Assembly (NCBI GenBank): GCA_964514385.1
Contig: CAZEQJ010000042.1
Location: forward strand, 1-23,383
Length of the DNA stretch: 23,383 bases
Source of the DNA: CAZEQJ01 sp964514385
Lineage (GTDB): Bacteria; Bacteroidota; Bacteroidia; Cytophagales; Cyclobacteriaceae
Direction of reading: 5' to 3'
The notes under the pieces are model-generated. The model worked only from the letters and a program-made list of their open reading frames with translations. It was not told the DNA's origin and did no database searches. This document shows positions 15,801 to 23,383 of the stretch, piece by piece. Both the position numbers and the translations under genes were made by a program. Position 1 is the first letter of the stretch; every line of letters starts with the position of its first letter.

Positions 15801-16190
15801 TTAATCCCGTGAACGGTAAAGAATAATGCTGAGTATAGCCACTATCAGATATAATGGAGCGAATATAAAGCGTAATACAGGGGTGCCGGCAAGCAGGTTG
15901 CCCACCGCAGTAAGTGTAAAATAGAAAATCATCAAAACCAGACCTGCCTGTAATAAAGCAGGACGGAATTGCCAATTTAGCCACCCAGTACGCACCATGG
16001 CAATGGTGAGCATGAAAGAAACCGCTACTATTGACACCATTTCCATTTGTACCATTTGAGCGCCGGATGCTATCTTCTCACCCCAGATCAGCTGGTAAGG
16101 TAAAGCTCCTGATATCACCAATATATGAAACAGGAGCAGGGAGAACAGCAGTATCGAAAGCACTGCACCATATCGCTGTGAATTTGTCAT
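15801..16190 (-). CDS. Four-helix integral membrane protein of unknown function
   Basis: 129 residues from ATG 16190 (MTNSQRYGAV); a GTG three codons... one codon earlier at 16193 is possible but the ATG overlaps the bioB stop as TGATG, which favours it. Four hydrophobic segments: about 10-30, 48-66, 78-99 and 106-125, with short loops and a basic end (YRSRD). I do not recognise the family. It is the last gene of the sppA-bioB unit, separated by 90 bases from the receptor operon. Being coupled to bioB does not prove a role in biotin; it is also not a BioY-type transporter, which is larger with six helices. Confidence 0.75.
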   Translation of the reverse strand: MTNSQRYGAVLSILLFSLLLFHILVISGALPYQLIWGEKIASGAQMVQMEMVSIVAVSFMLTIAMVRTGWLNWQFRPALLQAGLVLMIFYFTLTAVGNLLAGTPVLRFIFAPLYLIVAILSIILYRSRD

Positions 16191-17167
16191 CACTGTTCCA
16201 AAGCTGACAATTGGTCTTTGAAAGCTTTGCGCGGTACTATATTAAGTGTTTGCATCATTTGTTTATCTGAGACAAAGTCAGGGTTAGGTGTTGTAAGCAG
16301 CTTGTCACCGGCAAAAATACTGTTTGCTCCGGCAAGGAAGCATAGCGCCTGCTCCTCCACGTTCATTCGTACCCTGCCTGCTGAAAGACGAACCATTGCT
16401 TTAGGCATGATGATGCGGGCTGTGGCGATCATACGTACCATTTCCCAAACCGATACACGCTCCTGATCCTCCAGTGGTGTTCCCTCCACGGGTACGAGTG
16501 CATTGACAGGTACTGACTCGGGGTGTGAGGGTAAGGTGGCCAGTGTATGCAGCATTCCAATACGATCATCAACATCTTCACCGAGTCCGATGATACCTCC
16601 GGAACAGACCGATATATCTGCCTTTCTGACGTTATCCAGCGTATTTAACCTGTCGTTATAATTGCGTGTGGTGATGATATTCTCATAATGTTCTTCCGAT
16701 GTGTCGAGATTATGGTTATACGCGTACAATCCGGCTTCCTTTAATTTTTCAGCCTGCTCATGTGTGAGCATACCAAGGGTACAGCAAACCTCCAGCCCAA
16801 GGCTGTTTACTGCTTTCACCATATCGAGCACTTTATCAAAGTCACGGTTATCACGTACCTCACGCCATGCAGCTCCCATACAAAAACGGGTGCTTCCCTC
16901 TTCACGGGCCTCAATAGCCTTCCCTACAACAGTTTCCACATCGAGTAGTTTATGCACCGTTACGTCTGTATGGTAGCGCGCTGCCTGAGGGCAGTAGGCA
17001 CAATCTTCCGGACATCCGCCGGTTTTCACAGAAAGCAACGTACATACCTGTACTTCCTGAGGATCGTGAAACTGCCGGTGTACCGTAGCTGCCCGGTATA
17101 TCAGGTCAAGCACCGGGGCATCGTATATTTCACGGATTTCCTCTCTGGTCCAGTTATTTCGTATCAT
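16190..17167 (-). CDS. bioB: Biotin synthase
   Basis: Radical SAM enzyme that inserts sulfur into dethiobiotin, last step of biotin synthesis. 325 residues, normal length. C52-x3-C56-x2-C59 (GGCPEDCAYCPQ) binds the [4Fe-4S] cluster; Cys96, Cys128 and Cys188 with Arg260 (VRLSAGR) are the expected [2Fe-2S] ligands. YNHNLDTSEEHY and GGIIGLGE are typical. Start ATG overlaps the sppA TAA (TAATG) and its TGA overlaps the ATG of the next membrane protein (TGATG), so the three genes read as one translation unit. It lies some 9 kb from bioFDA. Confidence 0.97.
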   Translation of the reverse strand: MIRNNWTREEIREIYDAPVLDLIYRAATVHRQFHDPQEVQVCTLLSVKTGGCPEDCAYCPQAARYHTDVTVHKLLDVETVVGKAIEAREEGSTRFCMGAAWREVRDNRDFDKVLDMVKAVNSLGLEVCCTLGMLTHEQAEKLKEAGLYAYNHNLDTSEEHYENIITTRNYNDRLNTLDNVRKADISVCSGGIIGLGEDVDDRIGMLHTLATLPSHPESVPVNALVPVEGTPLEDQERVSVWEMVRMIATARIIMPKAMVRLSAGRVRMNVEEQALCFLAGANSIFAGDKLLTTPNPDFVSDKQMMQTLNIVPRKAFKDQLSALEQ

Positions 17168-18900
17168 TACTGAATAGTTAGATTAAACATTCTCGCCTGA
17201 AGTCCTTCATATTCTTTGAGACTCTTGAGTTTCTCGTAAGCAGTATAGTAAGACCCCAGTTCATTTTTTATCCACCGCGCTTTGGCACTGGTTTCGAGCG
17301 ACTCTATCAACTGTTCCAGCACAGTTTTCTGATCGGGATAAAAGCGAACTTTATACTCTTCCAGACCTGCCTTTTCTGCAGCAATGGCGAGGGCGTCTTC
17401 ATACGTGCCCAGTACATCTACCAGGCCGATCTCTTTTGCTTTTTCGCCGGACCACACCCTGCCGCTGGCAATTTCAAGCACCTGTTCTTTTGTCATGTTT
17501 CGTCCTGCAGCTACTTTTGAGATAAAGCTGTCATAACCCTTCTCAACACCACGTTGCATAAAAGTTTTTTGCGCTTCACTCATCGGGTGGGTGAGGGTGA
17601 GCAGGTCTGCATGCGGTGCAGTGGTGACACGGTCGGTAGTAACTCCCAATTTGTCATCGAGAAATTCCTCTGCATTAAACAGTACACCAAATATTCCTAT
17701 TGAGCCTGTAATGGTATTGGGCATGGCTACAATCGTATCGCAGATCATGGAGATATAATAGCCTCCGGATGCTGCAACGTCAGACATGGATGCCACAACA
17801 GGCTTTACCTTCTTTAGTTCTGTCAGCTCATGCCAGATGAGGTCAGATGCCAGCACAGACCCTCCCGGTGAGTTCACTCGCAATACAACAGCCTTTACAT
17901 TGTCGTCTTTGCGCACTTTACGGATGGCTTTCACAAAACGGTCAGATCCAATGCTGTTGTTATCGCCCTCGCCGGATACAATATTACCAGTTGCTACAAT
18001 CACGGCTACACGATCACGGGTAGTGGACACGGCAGAACGCACCTTCTTGTAGTCACCATAGCTGATTTTATTGTACTCTCCGACTTTTTCCTTTATGATA
18101 GCTTCGATTTCATCCTCATAAATCACATCTGTGATGAGGCCCAGGTCGCGCGCTTCTGATGTATAGCTTAATTTCAATTCTTCTGCTATCTCCTTTAAGT
18201 CTTCTACAGCTACATTGCGGTCAGCCGAGATCTCCCTGAGGTTGTTGATGTAAATGGTATCCAGTAGTTGCTGCATCTGCAGTCGTGAGGCTTCAGACAT
18301 ATCTGTGCGGATAAACGGCTCAATAGCGCTTTTAAATTCACCTACCCTGAATATTAAAGGCTCTACACCCAGTTTTTCCAATGTTTTACTGAAGAAAGCG
18401 ACTTCTGCCACCAGCCCGTTAAACTCCATTACCCCTTCTTCAGGTGCGTAAATTTCATCTGCAACTGAAGCCAGATAGTAGGCTCCTTCTGTCAATATCT
18501 CACCATAGGCGACTATAAATTTCCCCGACTCCTTAAATGACTGAAGTTCCTGACGTATTTCAGAAAGGGAGGAGTAGCCGGCAGCAAGGAAGTTCATTTT
18601 AAGATAAATTCCCTTTATTTTTTCATCATCCCTAGCCTTCCGAATCGTCTCTTTGAGGTCGATAAGACTGATGAGGTTTTCGGTCTGAAAGCCAAAGGCA
18701 TCCAGCCCTGCAAACGGGTCATCCATGGTGCGCTCCACAATGACACCCTGCATACTTAATGTAAGCACACTGTTTTCTTTAACCGTCACCTTTTCTTCTT
18801 TGGAAAGAGCATTGCCAAGGGAAACGAAAAAGAAAAACGACAAAACTGAAAATAGAATAAGGCCTGTGAGAGTGGCCAGTACATAGCTTAGAAACCTCAT
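17167..18900 (-). CDS. sppA: Signal peptide peptidase SppA, long (67K) type
   Basis: Membrane-bound serine protease that degrades signal peptides left after secretion. 577 residues, two tandem SppA domains. N-terminal anchor helix about 5-27. The Lys/Ser dyad is split over both halves as in E. coli SppA: Lys190 in FRVGEFKSAIEPF in the first half and Ser378 in SDVAASGGYYIS in the second. LRVNSPGGSVLASD (340-353) and ITGSIGIFG are conserved around the active site. ATG 18898-18900. First gene of the sppA-bioB-membrane protein unit; divergent from folK with a 79-base gap. Confidence 0.95.
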   Translation of the reverse strand: MRFLSYVLATLTGLILFSVLSFFFFVSLGNALSKEEKVTVKENSVLTLSMQGVIVERTMDDPFAGLDAFGFQTENLISLIDLKETIRKARDDEKIKGIYLKMNFLAAGYSSLSEIRQELQSFKESGKFIVAYGEILTEGAYYLASVADEIYAPEEGVMEFNGLVAEVAFFSKTLEKLGVEPLIFRVGEFKSAIEPFIRTDMSEASRLQMQQLLDTIYINNLREISADRNVAVEDLKEIAEELKLSYTSEARDLGLITDVIYEDEIEAIIKEKVGEYNKISYGDYKKVRSAVSTTRDRVAVIVATGNIVSGEGDNNSIGSDRFVKAIRKVRKDDNVKAVVLRVNSPGGSVLASDLIWHELTELKKVKPVVASMSDVAASGGYYISMICDTIVAMPNTITGSIGIFGVLFNAEEFLDDKLGVTTDRVTTAPHADLLTLTHPMSEAQKTFMQRGVEKGYDSFISKVAAGRNMTKEQVLEIASGRVWSGEKAKEIGLVDVLGTYEDALAIAAEKAGLEEYKVRFYPDQKTVLEQLIESLETSAKARWIKNELGSYYTAYEKLKSLKEYEGLQARMFNLTIQ

Positions 18901-18923
18901 ATGAATAAAAGACTAATTTCTCC

Positions 18924-18951
18924 CAATATTAAGAACTTACTTTTAATATTG
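18924..18951. promoter_or_regulatory. 9 bp inverted repeat in the sppA/folK divergent promoter region
   Basis: CAATATTAA (18924-18932), a 10-base spacer, TTAATATTG (18943-18951): perfect arms. Position in the middle of the 79-base gap suits an operator for a dimeric regulator acting on both genes, or simply an AT-rich hairpin. No full promoter consensus could be assigned. Confidence 0.4.
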
Positions 18952-18979
18952 TAAGCTACGCACTGCAAAGTTGCCATAT

Positions 18980-19480
18980 ATGAACGGGATATATTTACTA
19001 TTGGGTACTAACCTGGGTGACAGATTACACAACCTGAAGCTGGCAGCACAACACCTTGAAGATCGCAAAATTCATATCATGAGGAATTCTGCTGTATACG
19101 AATCGCCCTCATGGGGGAAGGAAGGGTTGCCCGATTACCTGAATCAGATCGTTATGGTGCAGACAGGCTATACGCCGGGGCAACTTTTACACGAAATATT
19201 GGCTGTAGAAGAGGAAATGGGCAGAGTAAGAAGTTTCAAAAACGCCTCGCGCATTATCGACATCGATATTTTATATTACTATGATAAGATAATAAATGAA
19301 GCCGGGTTGGTCGTGCCCCATCCCCGGCTTCATATGCGTCGGTTTACGTTGGTGCCGCTTGATGAGCTTGCCCCTCATGAAAAACATCCTTTATTGTATT
19401 TGACCACCCGACAGCTTCTGGATCAATGCGAAGATGAGGGGGATGTCAGGAAATTCCAGCCACCTCCATATCACGGTTGA
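18980..19480 (+). CDS. folK: 2-amino-4-hydroxy-6-hydroxymethyldihydropteridine diphosphokinase (HPPK)
   Basis: Transfers pyrophosphate from ATP to the pterin in folate synthesis. 166 residues from ATG 18980 (MNGIYLLLGTNLGDR); an in-frame TTG at 18971 is less likely. GTNLGDR at 9-15, YESPSWG, and the HPPK signature KNASRIIDIDIL (87-98) with Asp94 and Asp96 as Mg ligands; PHPRLHMRRFTLVPLDELAP (114-132) is also conserved. Normal length. Its last 35 bases overlap the end of fabD on the other strand. Confidence 0.94.
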   Translation: MNGIYLLLGTNLGDRLHNLKLAAQHLEDRKIHIMRNSAVYESPSWGKEGLPDYLNQIVMVQTGYTPGQLLHEILAVEEEMGRVRSFKNASRIIDIDILYYYDKIINEAGLVVPHPRLHMRRFTLVPLDELAPHEKHPLLYLTTRQLLDQCEDEGDVRKFQPPPYHG

Positions 19481-20315
19481 TCTTTTTTATCAAACCCTGT
19501 AATACTTTTCCAGGGCCGATTTCCGTGAATAATGATGCACCGTCCGCGATCATTTGCTCAACGGTCTGCGTCCACCGTACCGGTGAAGTCAGCTGAGACA
19601 CCAGGTTTTCTCTTATCTCATCTGGGTCGGTAGCGGCTCTTGCTGTAACGTTCTGATAAACAGGGCAAACGGGCGTGCTGAATGGAGTGTCATGAATGGC
19701 TTTTGCAAGCTCTTCACGGGCAGGGTCCATCGCAAAGGAATGAAAGCCACCGCTTACGGGAAGGATCAGCGCTCTTTTAGCTCCTGCTTCTTTAAGTTTT
19801 TCAACGGCCTCTTCCACCGCCGTTGTCTTTCCGGAAATAACAAGCTGTCCCGGGCAATTATAATTGGCAGGTGCTACTCCCTCTATCCCTGCAGTGATCT
19901 CTTCTACCTGCTCATCGCTAAGTCCGAGAATGGCGGCCATGGTTGAATCGCTTAGTTCACATGCTTTTTGCATGGCCTCAGCCCGTTTAGATACCAGCGG
20001 TAAAGCATCTTCAAAAGTTAATGTTTTGTTGGCAACTAACGCCGAAAACTCACCTAGCGAATGGCCGGCCACCATATCAGGCGTTTCTTCTGTCAGCAGG
20101 GTGGCAGCAACGCTGTGGATAAAAATAGCCGGCTGTGTGACACGGGTTTGTTTTAGCTCCTCGTCCGTGCCGCTGAACATAATCGATAGTATATCAAAGC
20201 CCAGAATCTCATTGGCGCGGTCCATCAGCTTTTTTGCCTCTTGATTCGAATCATAAAGTGGCTTGGCCATCCCGGAAAACTGTGATCCCTGGCCAGGAAA
20301 AACAAATGCTTTCAT
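19446..20315 (-). CDS. fabD: Malonyl-CoA:ACP transacylase
   Basis: Loads malonyl onto acyl carrier protein for fatty acid synthesis. 289 residues. FPGQGSQ (6-12), AGHSLGEFSALVA with Ser86 as nucleophile, SKRAEAMQ with Arg111 binding the malonyl carboxylate, and GGFHSFAM with His192 as the catalytic base. Lies 32 bases after the DCC gene on the same strand, so it may be co-transcribed with it. The usual fabH/fabG/acpP neighbours are not here. End overlaps the folK end. Confidence 0.96.
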   Translation of the reverse strand: MKAFVFPGQGSQFSGMAKPLYDSNQEAKKLMDRANEILGFDILSIMFSGTDEELKQTRVTQPAIFIHSVAATLLTEETPDMVAGHSLGEFSALVANKTLTFEDALPLVSKRAEAMQKACELSDSTMAAILGLSDEQVEEITAGIEGVAPANYNCPGQLVISGKTTAVEEAVEKLKEAGAKRALILPVSGGFHSFAMDPAREELAKAIHDTPFSTPVCPVYQNVTARAATDPDEIRENLVSQLTSPVRWTQTVEQMIADGASLFTEIGPGKVLQGLIKKINRDMEVAGIS

Positions 20316-20347
20316 ATTGTCAGTTTTTAAGATCGCAAAACTAATAA

Positions 20348-20761
20348 TTATTCTATAAACCTCGACTTTTCTTCAGGGGAGGGCATACGGCAGGTGTTTC
20401 TTTTGCCAAACCAGCGAAACCGGCGCCTCGCTATCCGGTCATACAGCCAGTCACGTATAATAGATGGAATCAGTAATCCTGCTCTGAGCCATTGGAAATA
20501 CCAGGGCAGAAACCGGATGATATACAGAACCGCAGTACTTTTGACAAACACCTTGCCGTGATGCAACACCACTACGGAGTCTACGTGTTGCAGTGATGGA
20601 TAATCATTTTTTAATCTTCCACCAGCCTCAGACTGGAGTGAAGCAAAATGTAACTTACCGGCACGGTCTGTTTTGATCAGAAAATCAACCCAGAAATTGC
20701 AGAGATTGCAATAGCCATCAAAAAATATTAAGGGATAATTCAATAGAGGAGATGTATCCAT
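20348..20761 (-). CDS. DCC-family thiol-disulfide oxidoreductase (DUF393)
   Basis: 137 residues. FFDGYCNLCN near the N-terminus carries the defining D-G-x-C-x2-C of the family (Cys18, Cys21); followed by FASLQSEAGGRL and STAVLYIIRFL, and the typical basic end RFRWFGKRNTCRMPSPEEKSRFIE. No signal peptide. The family is assigned a thioredoxin-like fold and presumed redox activity; no substrate is established. The ATG lies 22 bases inside the end of the long secreted protein gene, so they are coupled. Confidence 0.9.
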   Translation of the reverse strand: MDTSPLLNYPLIFFDGYCNLCNFWVDFLIKTDRAGKLHFASLQSEAGGRLKNDYPSLQHVDSVVVLHHGKVFVKSTAVLYIIRFLPWYFQWLRAGLLIPSIIRDWLYDRIARRRFRWFGKRNTCRMPSPEEKSRFIE

Positions 20762-23383
20762 CCTTTGATTTCTTGTCGTCGCAAAGAAGGGTCGAGCACA
20801 TCAAAAGTAACATCGGCAGCATAATAATAATATCCGCTTTCCAGCATAAAACCGCTATTGTTTCTTCCATCCCAATTAATATAAATACCATCTTCGCTGT
20901 CATTTGCAGATTGGTATGTGTATACGAGATCTCCCCATCGGTTATACACCTTAAAATTTACCGTTCGTACAAAACGGGGACACCTGTCCAGATCAAATGT
21001 ATTTTCCGCTCCGGCACCAAAAACCTCCGTATAGTTGAAATATGGCCTGAAAATATCGTTATCTCCGTCACCGTTAGGTGTAAATAAGTTAGGAAGCTCG
21101 TAGTTGGGACAATTATCATTACATACCGGGTCAGAAAGCGCACTTTCATTACCGGAACGGTCGACTGCAGATATTCTGTAACAGCCTTTAAAAGATGGCA
21201 GATTATCATGAACGAAAATGGTATCCCTTACTTCTGCCAGAAATACATAATCGGTGCCATTGGCTGCATAATACAAGTTATAAAAACGTATATCATCCTG
21301 GCATTCGGGTTCGGTCAGGTCAGACCATTGCACGGTGTTCTGATAATCTGAATACAGGCATTCTCGGCCTTCCAGAATCGTTTCACAATCTTCCAGTATA
21401 GCTGACAGCACAGGCGCACATGGCGGAATGGTATCATTAGGCTGTGCACACGAAATCTGTGAATCATTGATCAATGGCTCCGGAATACTGTCATTGCCAT
21501 AACTGCCATACGTAGTCACGAAGTAACAATAGGTGATGTCTTCTGATAACGGGTCTCCATCTTCGCCATCTGTATATTCAAATGCGCCATTTACTACATT
21601 CACCGAGTCGTACAGTACCAGCTGTGAGGGGTTGCCATTTATGATGTTGTCCCGGTAAATATAGTGATAGGGAAACCTCTCATTATTGTTACCCCACGGT
21701 GTTTCAGCATCCCAGCTCAGATTTATTGCACCAAACAATGCCTCAGGATCAAGGAATACCGAACCTGCCACAGCACTCGTATCGATGATATTCATGTTTT
21801 CATCATATGCTATCACCTTGTAGCTATAGGATATGGAGCGTGTATCCAGACCCTGGTCGATATAAAATGTATCTGAAACTGGTGCTGCATTTATTTTTTG
21901 AAAAGCCTCCGATTCTTCAGGTGCGCGCATAATATCATACGTATAGGGGCCGCTTACGGCAGATGTGTCGACGTAAAAGGGTGGAAGCCATCTTATTTCT
22001 ATCTCACCGTCTGTGTCGTCTGTTTGGTTTACAGTGACATTTGTGATCAGGGCAGGATCATCCTCCAATATCATACAGGCCTCCTCAGAAGGCAGGCTGG
22101 TACCACCACGTGTAGGAGGGTAAATGGCGACAAGACGGTAGCAATAGTTGACAGCCGGAGCTATGCCATCACCTCCGTTATCATCCTCGAATACATTGAC
22201 AGAAGCTGGTACTGTACCAACCAGCTCGTAGCCGCCACCTTCCGGTATACCTACATCACAGTTTGTCGGAGTAAAATCATATTCATCTACACGACGCCAT
22301 ATTTGTATCTGCGAGGCATTCTGACATGCATAAAGGTCCCAGGTCACTTCAATACTTCTTTCTGAAGGAAGAGGGGTGAGTTGTACATTTTCAGGTGCCG
22401 GCCCTACCACGGTTATATTCCATGTCTCTGTAGTGGTAAGGTTGGGTCTGCCGTCGTCGGTAGCCTTAAAATTTGCCTGATAGGGCTCGTTTCTGACCAG
22501 GGCGCATGCTGTTTGCCAGCTGAAATTTAAAAGCGTGGGAGAGGGGAAATATTCGGGTGGGTCAGGAGAAAATGTGGCGGAAAGGCTTCCAAGCTCAAAC
22601 GGCCCGCCAAAGGGTGTGATGATCACCTGGTCACCATCCGGATCGGAAGCACGGATTTCTCCCTCCAGTTCATCTCCGGCTACAACACACGTATCCATTG
22701 GTATTTCAAGTTCAGGACGTTCATTGTCACTTTCTTCCACGATGATCTGCATGTCACGGGTAATGCAGCTGAGGTTAACCAGCTGTCCATTTATTTCACG
22801 GTATTCACATACTTTAAACGCTACATTGTATTCACATTCAATACCCGGAGCATCCCAAACTACTGTTCCGTCTTCCGTCAGCTCAAAGAAAGCAGGGTTG
22901 AGTCCGTCTTCAGTAAAAAAGGGGCCTGCAAGGGAATCGTTATGAATGTCGGGCCGCTGATATCCGTCAACTGAAAGGCCTACATCTTTTTTGGGTATAG
23001 TCAGCTCATAGGTAATGATATCACCATCTTCATCTGTGGCACCGGGATTATGCGTAAACCTGACACCGGTATTACCAATCTCAACAGGTGGGTTAAGCAG
23101 CACCGGAGTTGAATTGCAACCTATTATATTTATTGTAGTTTCTACGTAGAATGGCGTATTGACCGAGTTGATCATGTTACAGACGTTGGCGTTGCGGTTA
23201 AACTCTCTGAAGGATATGGTATAGGACCCCGGAGAGCTGTAGACATGCCGGAACCGAAACTCAGTGATTTCTACCTGGTCATTCAGTCTTCTTTTAACGT
23301 CAAAGCGGGTGGACTGCAATTCGAGGCGTTCCCCATCTCCAAACAGGATTTCACCTTCAACAAACTGCACACTTGATTCTGTA
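20740..23383 (-). CDS. Large secreted T9SS type B protein with Fn3-like domains (N-terminus outside window)
   Basis: Open frame runs through the right edge without a stop (the first codons read ...QNQVQFVEGE); a GTG at 23370 is inside the gene, not a start. At least 880 residues. Seen in order: Ig/PKD-like repeats with Ca-binding style segments (GATDEDGDIITYEL, RASDPDGDQVIIT) in the first 300 residues; three to four Fn3-like domains, e.g. ENVQLTPLPSERSIEVTW and DGEIEIRWLPPF; and a C-terminal gliding-motility type B sorting domain of 118 residues (20743-21096): LPNLFTPNGDGDNDIF, FKVYNRWGDLVYTY, WDGRNNSG, SGYYYYAADV, KGWIHLLY. So it is exported by type IX secretion and stays at the cell surface or is released. 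About 21 cysteines in the visible part. The adhesion or other role is not readable. Confidence 0.9.
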   Translation of the reverse strand, partial: TESSVQFVEGEILFGDGERLELQSTRFDVKRRLNDQVEITEFRFRHVYSSPGSYTISFREFNRNANVCNMINSVNTPFYVETTINIIGCNSTPVLLNPPVEIGNTGVRFTHNPGATDEDGDIITYELTIPKKDVGLSVDGYQRPDIHNDSLAGPFFTEDGLNPAFFELTEDGTVVWDAPGIECEYNVAFKVCEYREINGQLVNLSCITRDMQIIVEESDNERPELEIPMDTCVVAGDELEGEIRASDPDGDQVIITPFGGPFELGSLSATFSPDPPEYFPSPTLLNFSWQTACALVRNEPYQANFKATDDGRPNLTTTETWNITVVGPAPENVQLTPLPSERSIEVTWDLYACQNASQIQIWRRVDEYDFTPTNCDVGIPEGGGYELVGTVPASVNVFEDDNGGDGIAPAVNYCYRLVAIYPPTRGGTSLPSEEACMILEDDPALITNVTVNQTDDTDGEIEIRWLPPFYVDTSAVSGPYTYDIMRAPEESEAFQKINAAPVSDTFYIDQGLDTRSISYSYKVIAYDENMNIIDTSAVAGSVFLDPEALFGAINLSWDAETPWGNNNERFPYHYIYRDNIINGNPSQLVLYDSVNVVNGAFEYTDGEDGDPLSEDITYCYFVTTYGSYGNDSIPEPLINDSQISCAQPNDTIPPCAPVLSAILEDCETILEGRECLYSDYQNTVQWSDLTEPECQDDIRFYNLYYAANGTDYVFLAEVRDTIFVHDNLPSFKGCYRISAVDRSGNESALSDPVCNDNCPNYELPNLFTPNGDGDNDIFRPYFNYTEVFGAGAENTFDLDRCPRFVRTVNFKVYNRWGDLVYTYQSANDSEDGIYINWDGRNNSGFMLESGYYYYAADVTFDVLDPSLRRQEIKGWIHLLY

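Noticed and set aside
23359..23370. GTG at 23370 as start of the large secreted protein
   Set aside because: The frame stays open upstream to the window edge and there is no signal peptide after the GTG, so the real start is outside.

Overview
The window looks like a chromosomal segment from a Bacteroidota bacterium, probably of the Cytophagales/Flammeovirgaceae type. The evidence is a secreted protein with a gliding-motility (type IX secretion, type B) C-terminal sorting domain, a DUF5777 beta-barrel, a PorT-like outer-membrane barrel, a TPR/PAS hybrid-type sensor kinase with a periplasmic sensor, a fused isobutyryl-CoA mutase, and few Shine-Dalgarno-like sites. Nearly all genes are on the minus strand; only an outer-membrane barrel gene (7177-7833) and folK (18980-19480) are on plus. 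I saw no rRNA, tRNA, CRISPR array or insertion sequence.

Layout in the direction of the coordinates. 1-2906: icmF, a fused B12-dependent isobutyryl-CoA mutase, cut by the left edge. 2907-4040: a small island holding a mazEF toxin-antitoxin pair, with palindromic control sites, between nested repeats (two inverted copies of a ~90-120 bp repeat outside, two direct ~22 bp repeats inside). 4041-7006: bioF-bioD-bioA, all overlapping, for biotin synthesis. 7177-7833: a divergent outer-membrane barrel gene, ending at a strong hairpin shared with the convergent operon behind it. 7877-9901: a putative envelope redox operon made of a lipoprotein-like protein with a c-type heme domain (split by one in-frame TAA), a second heme lipoprotein, and a DUF5777 barrel. 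10098-15710: a TonB-dependent receptor, a large TPR/PAS histidine kinase and an MscS channel, joined by overlaps of 4 and 65 bases. 15801-18900: sppA, bioB and a four-helix membrane protein, each overlapping the next by one base. 18980-20315: folK and fabD, convergent and overlapping by 35 bases. 20348-23383: a DCC-family thiol oxidoreductase gene and, upstream of it, a long secreted T9SS protein cut by the right edge.

Biotin synthesis is split: bioF, bioD and bioA form one unit, and bioB lies about 9 kb away, coupled to sppA. IcmF uses adenosylcobalamin and handles branched C4 acyl-CoAs. fabD and folK are housekeeping genes for fatty acid and folate synthesis. The parts most worth a second look are the nonsense codon inside a recognisable repeat domain of the heme lipoprotein, the receptor-kinase-channel operon, and the repeat-bracketed mazEF island.
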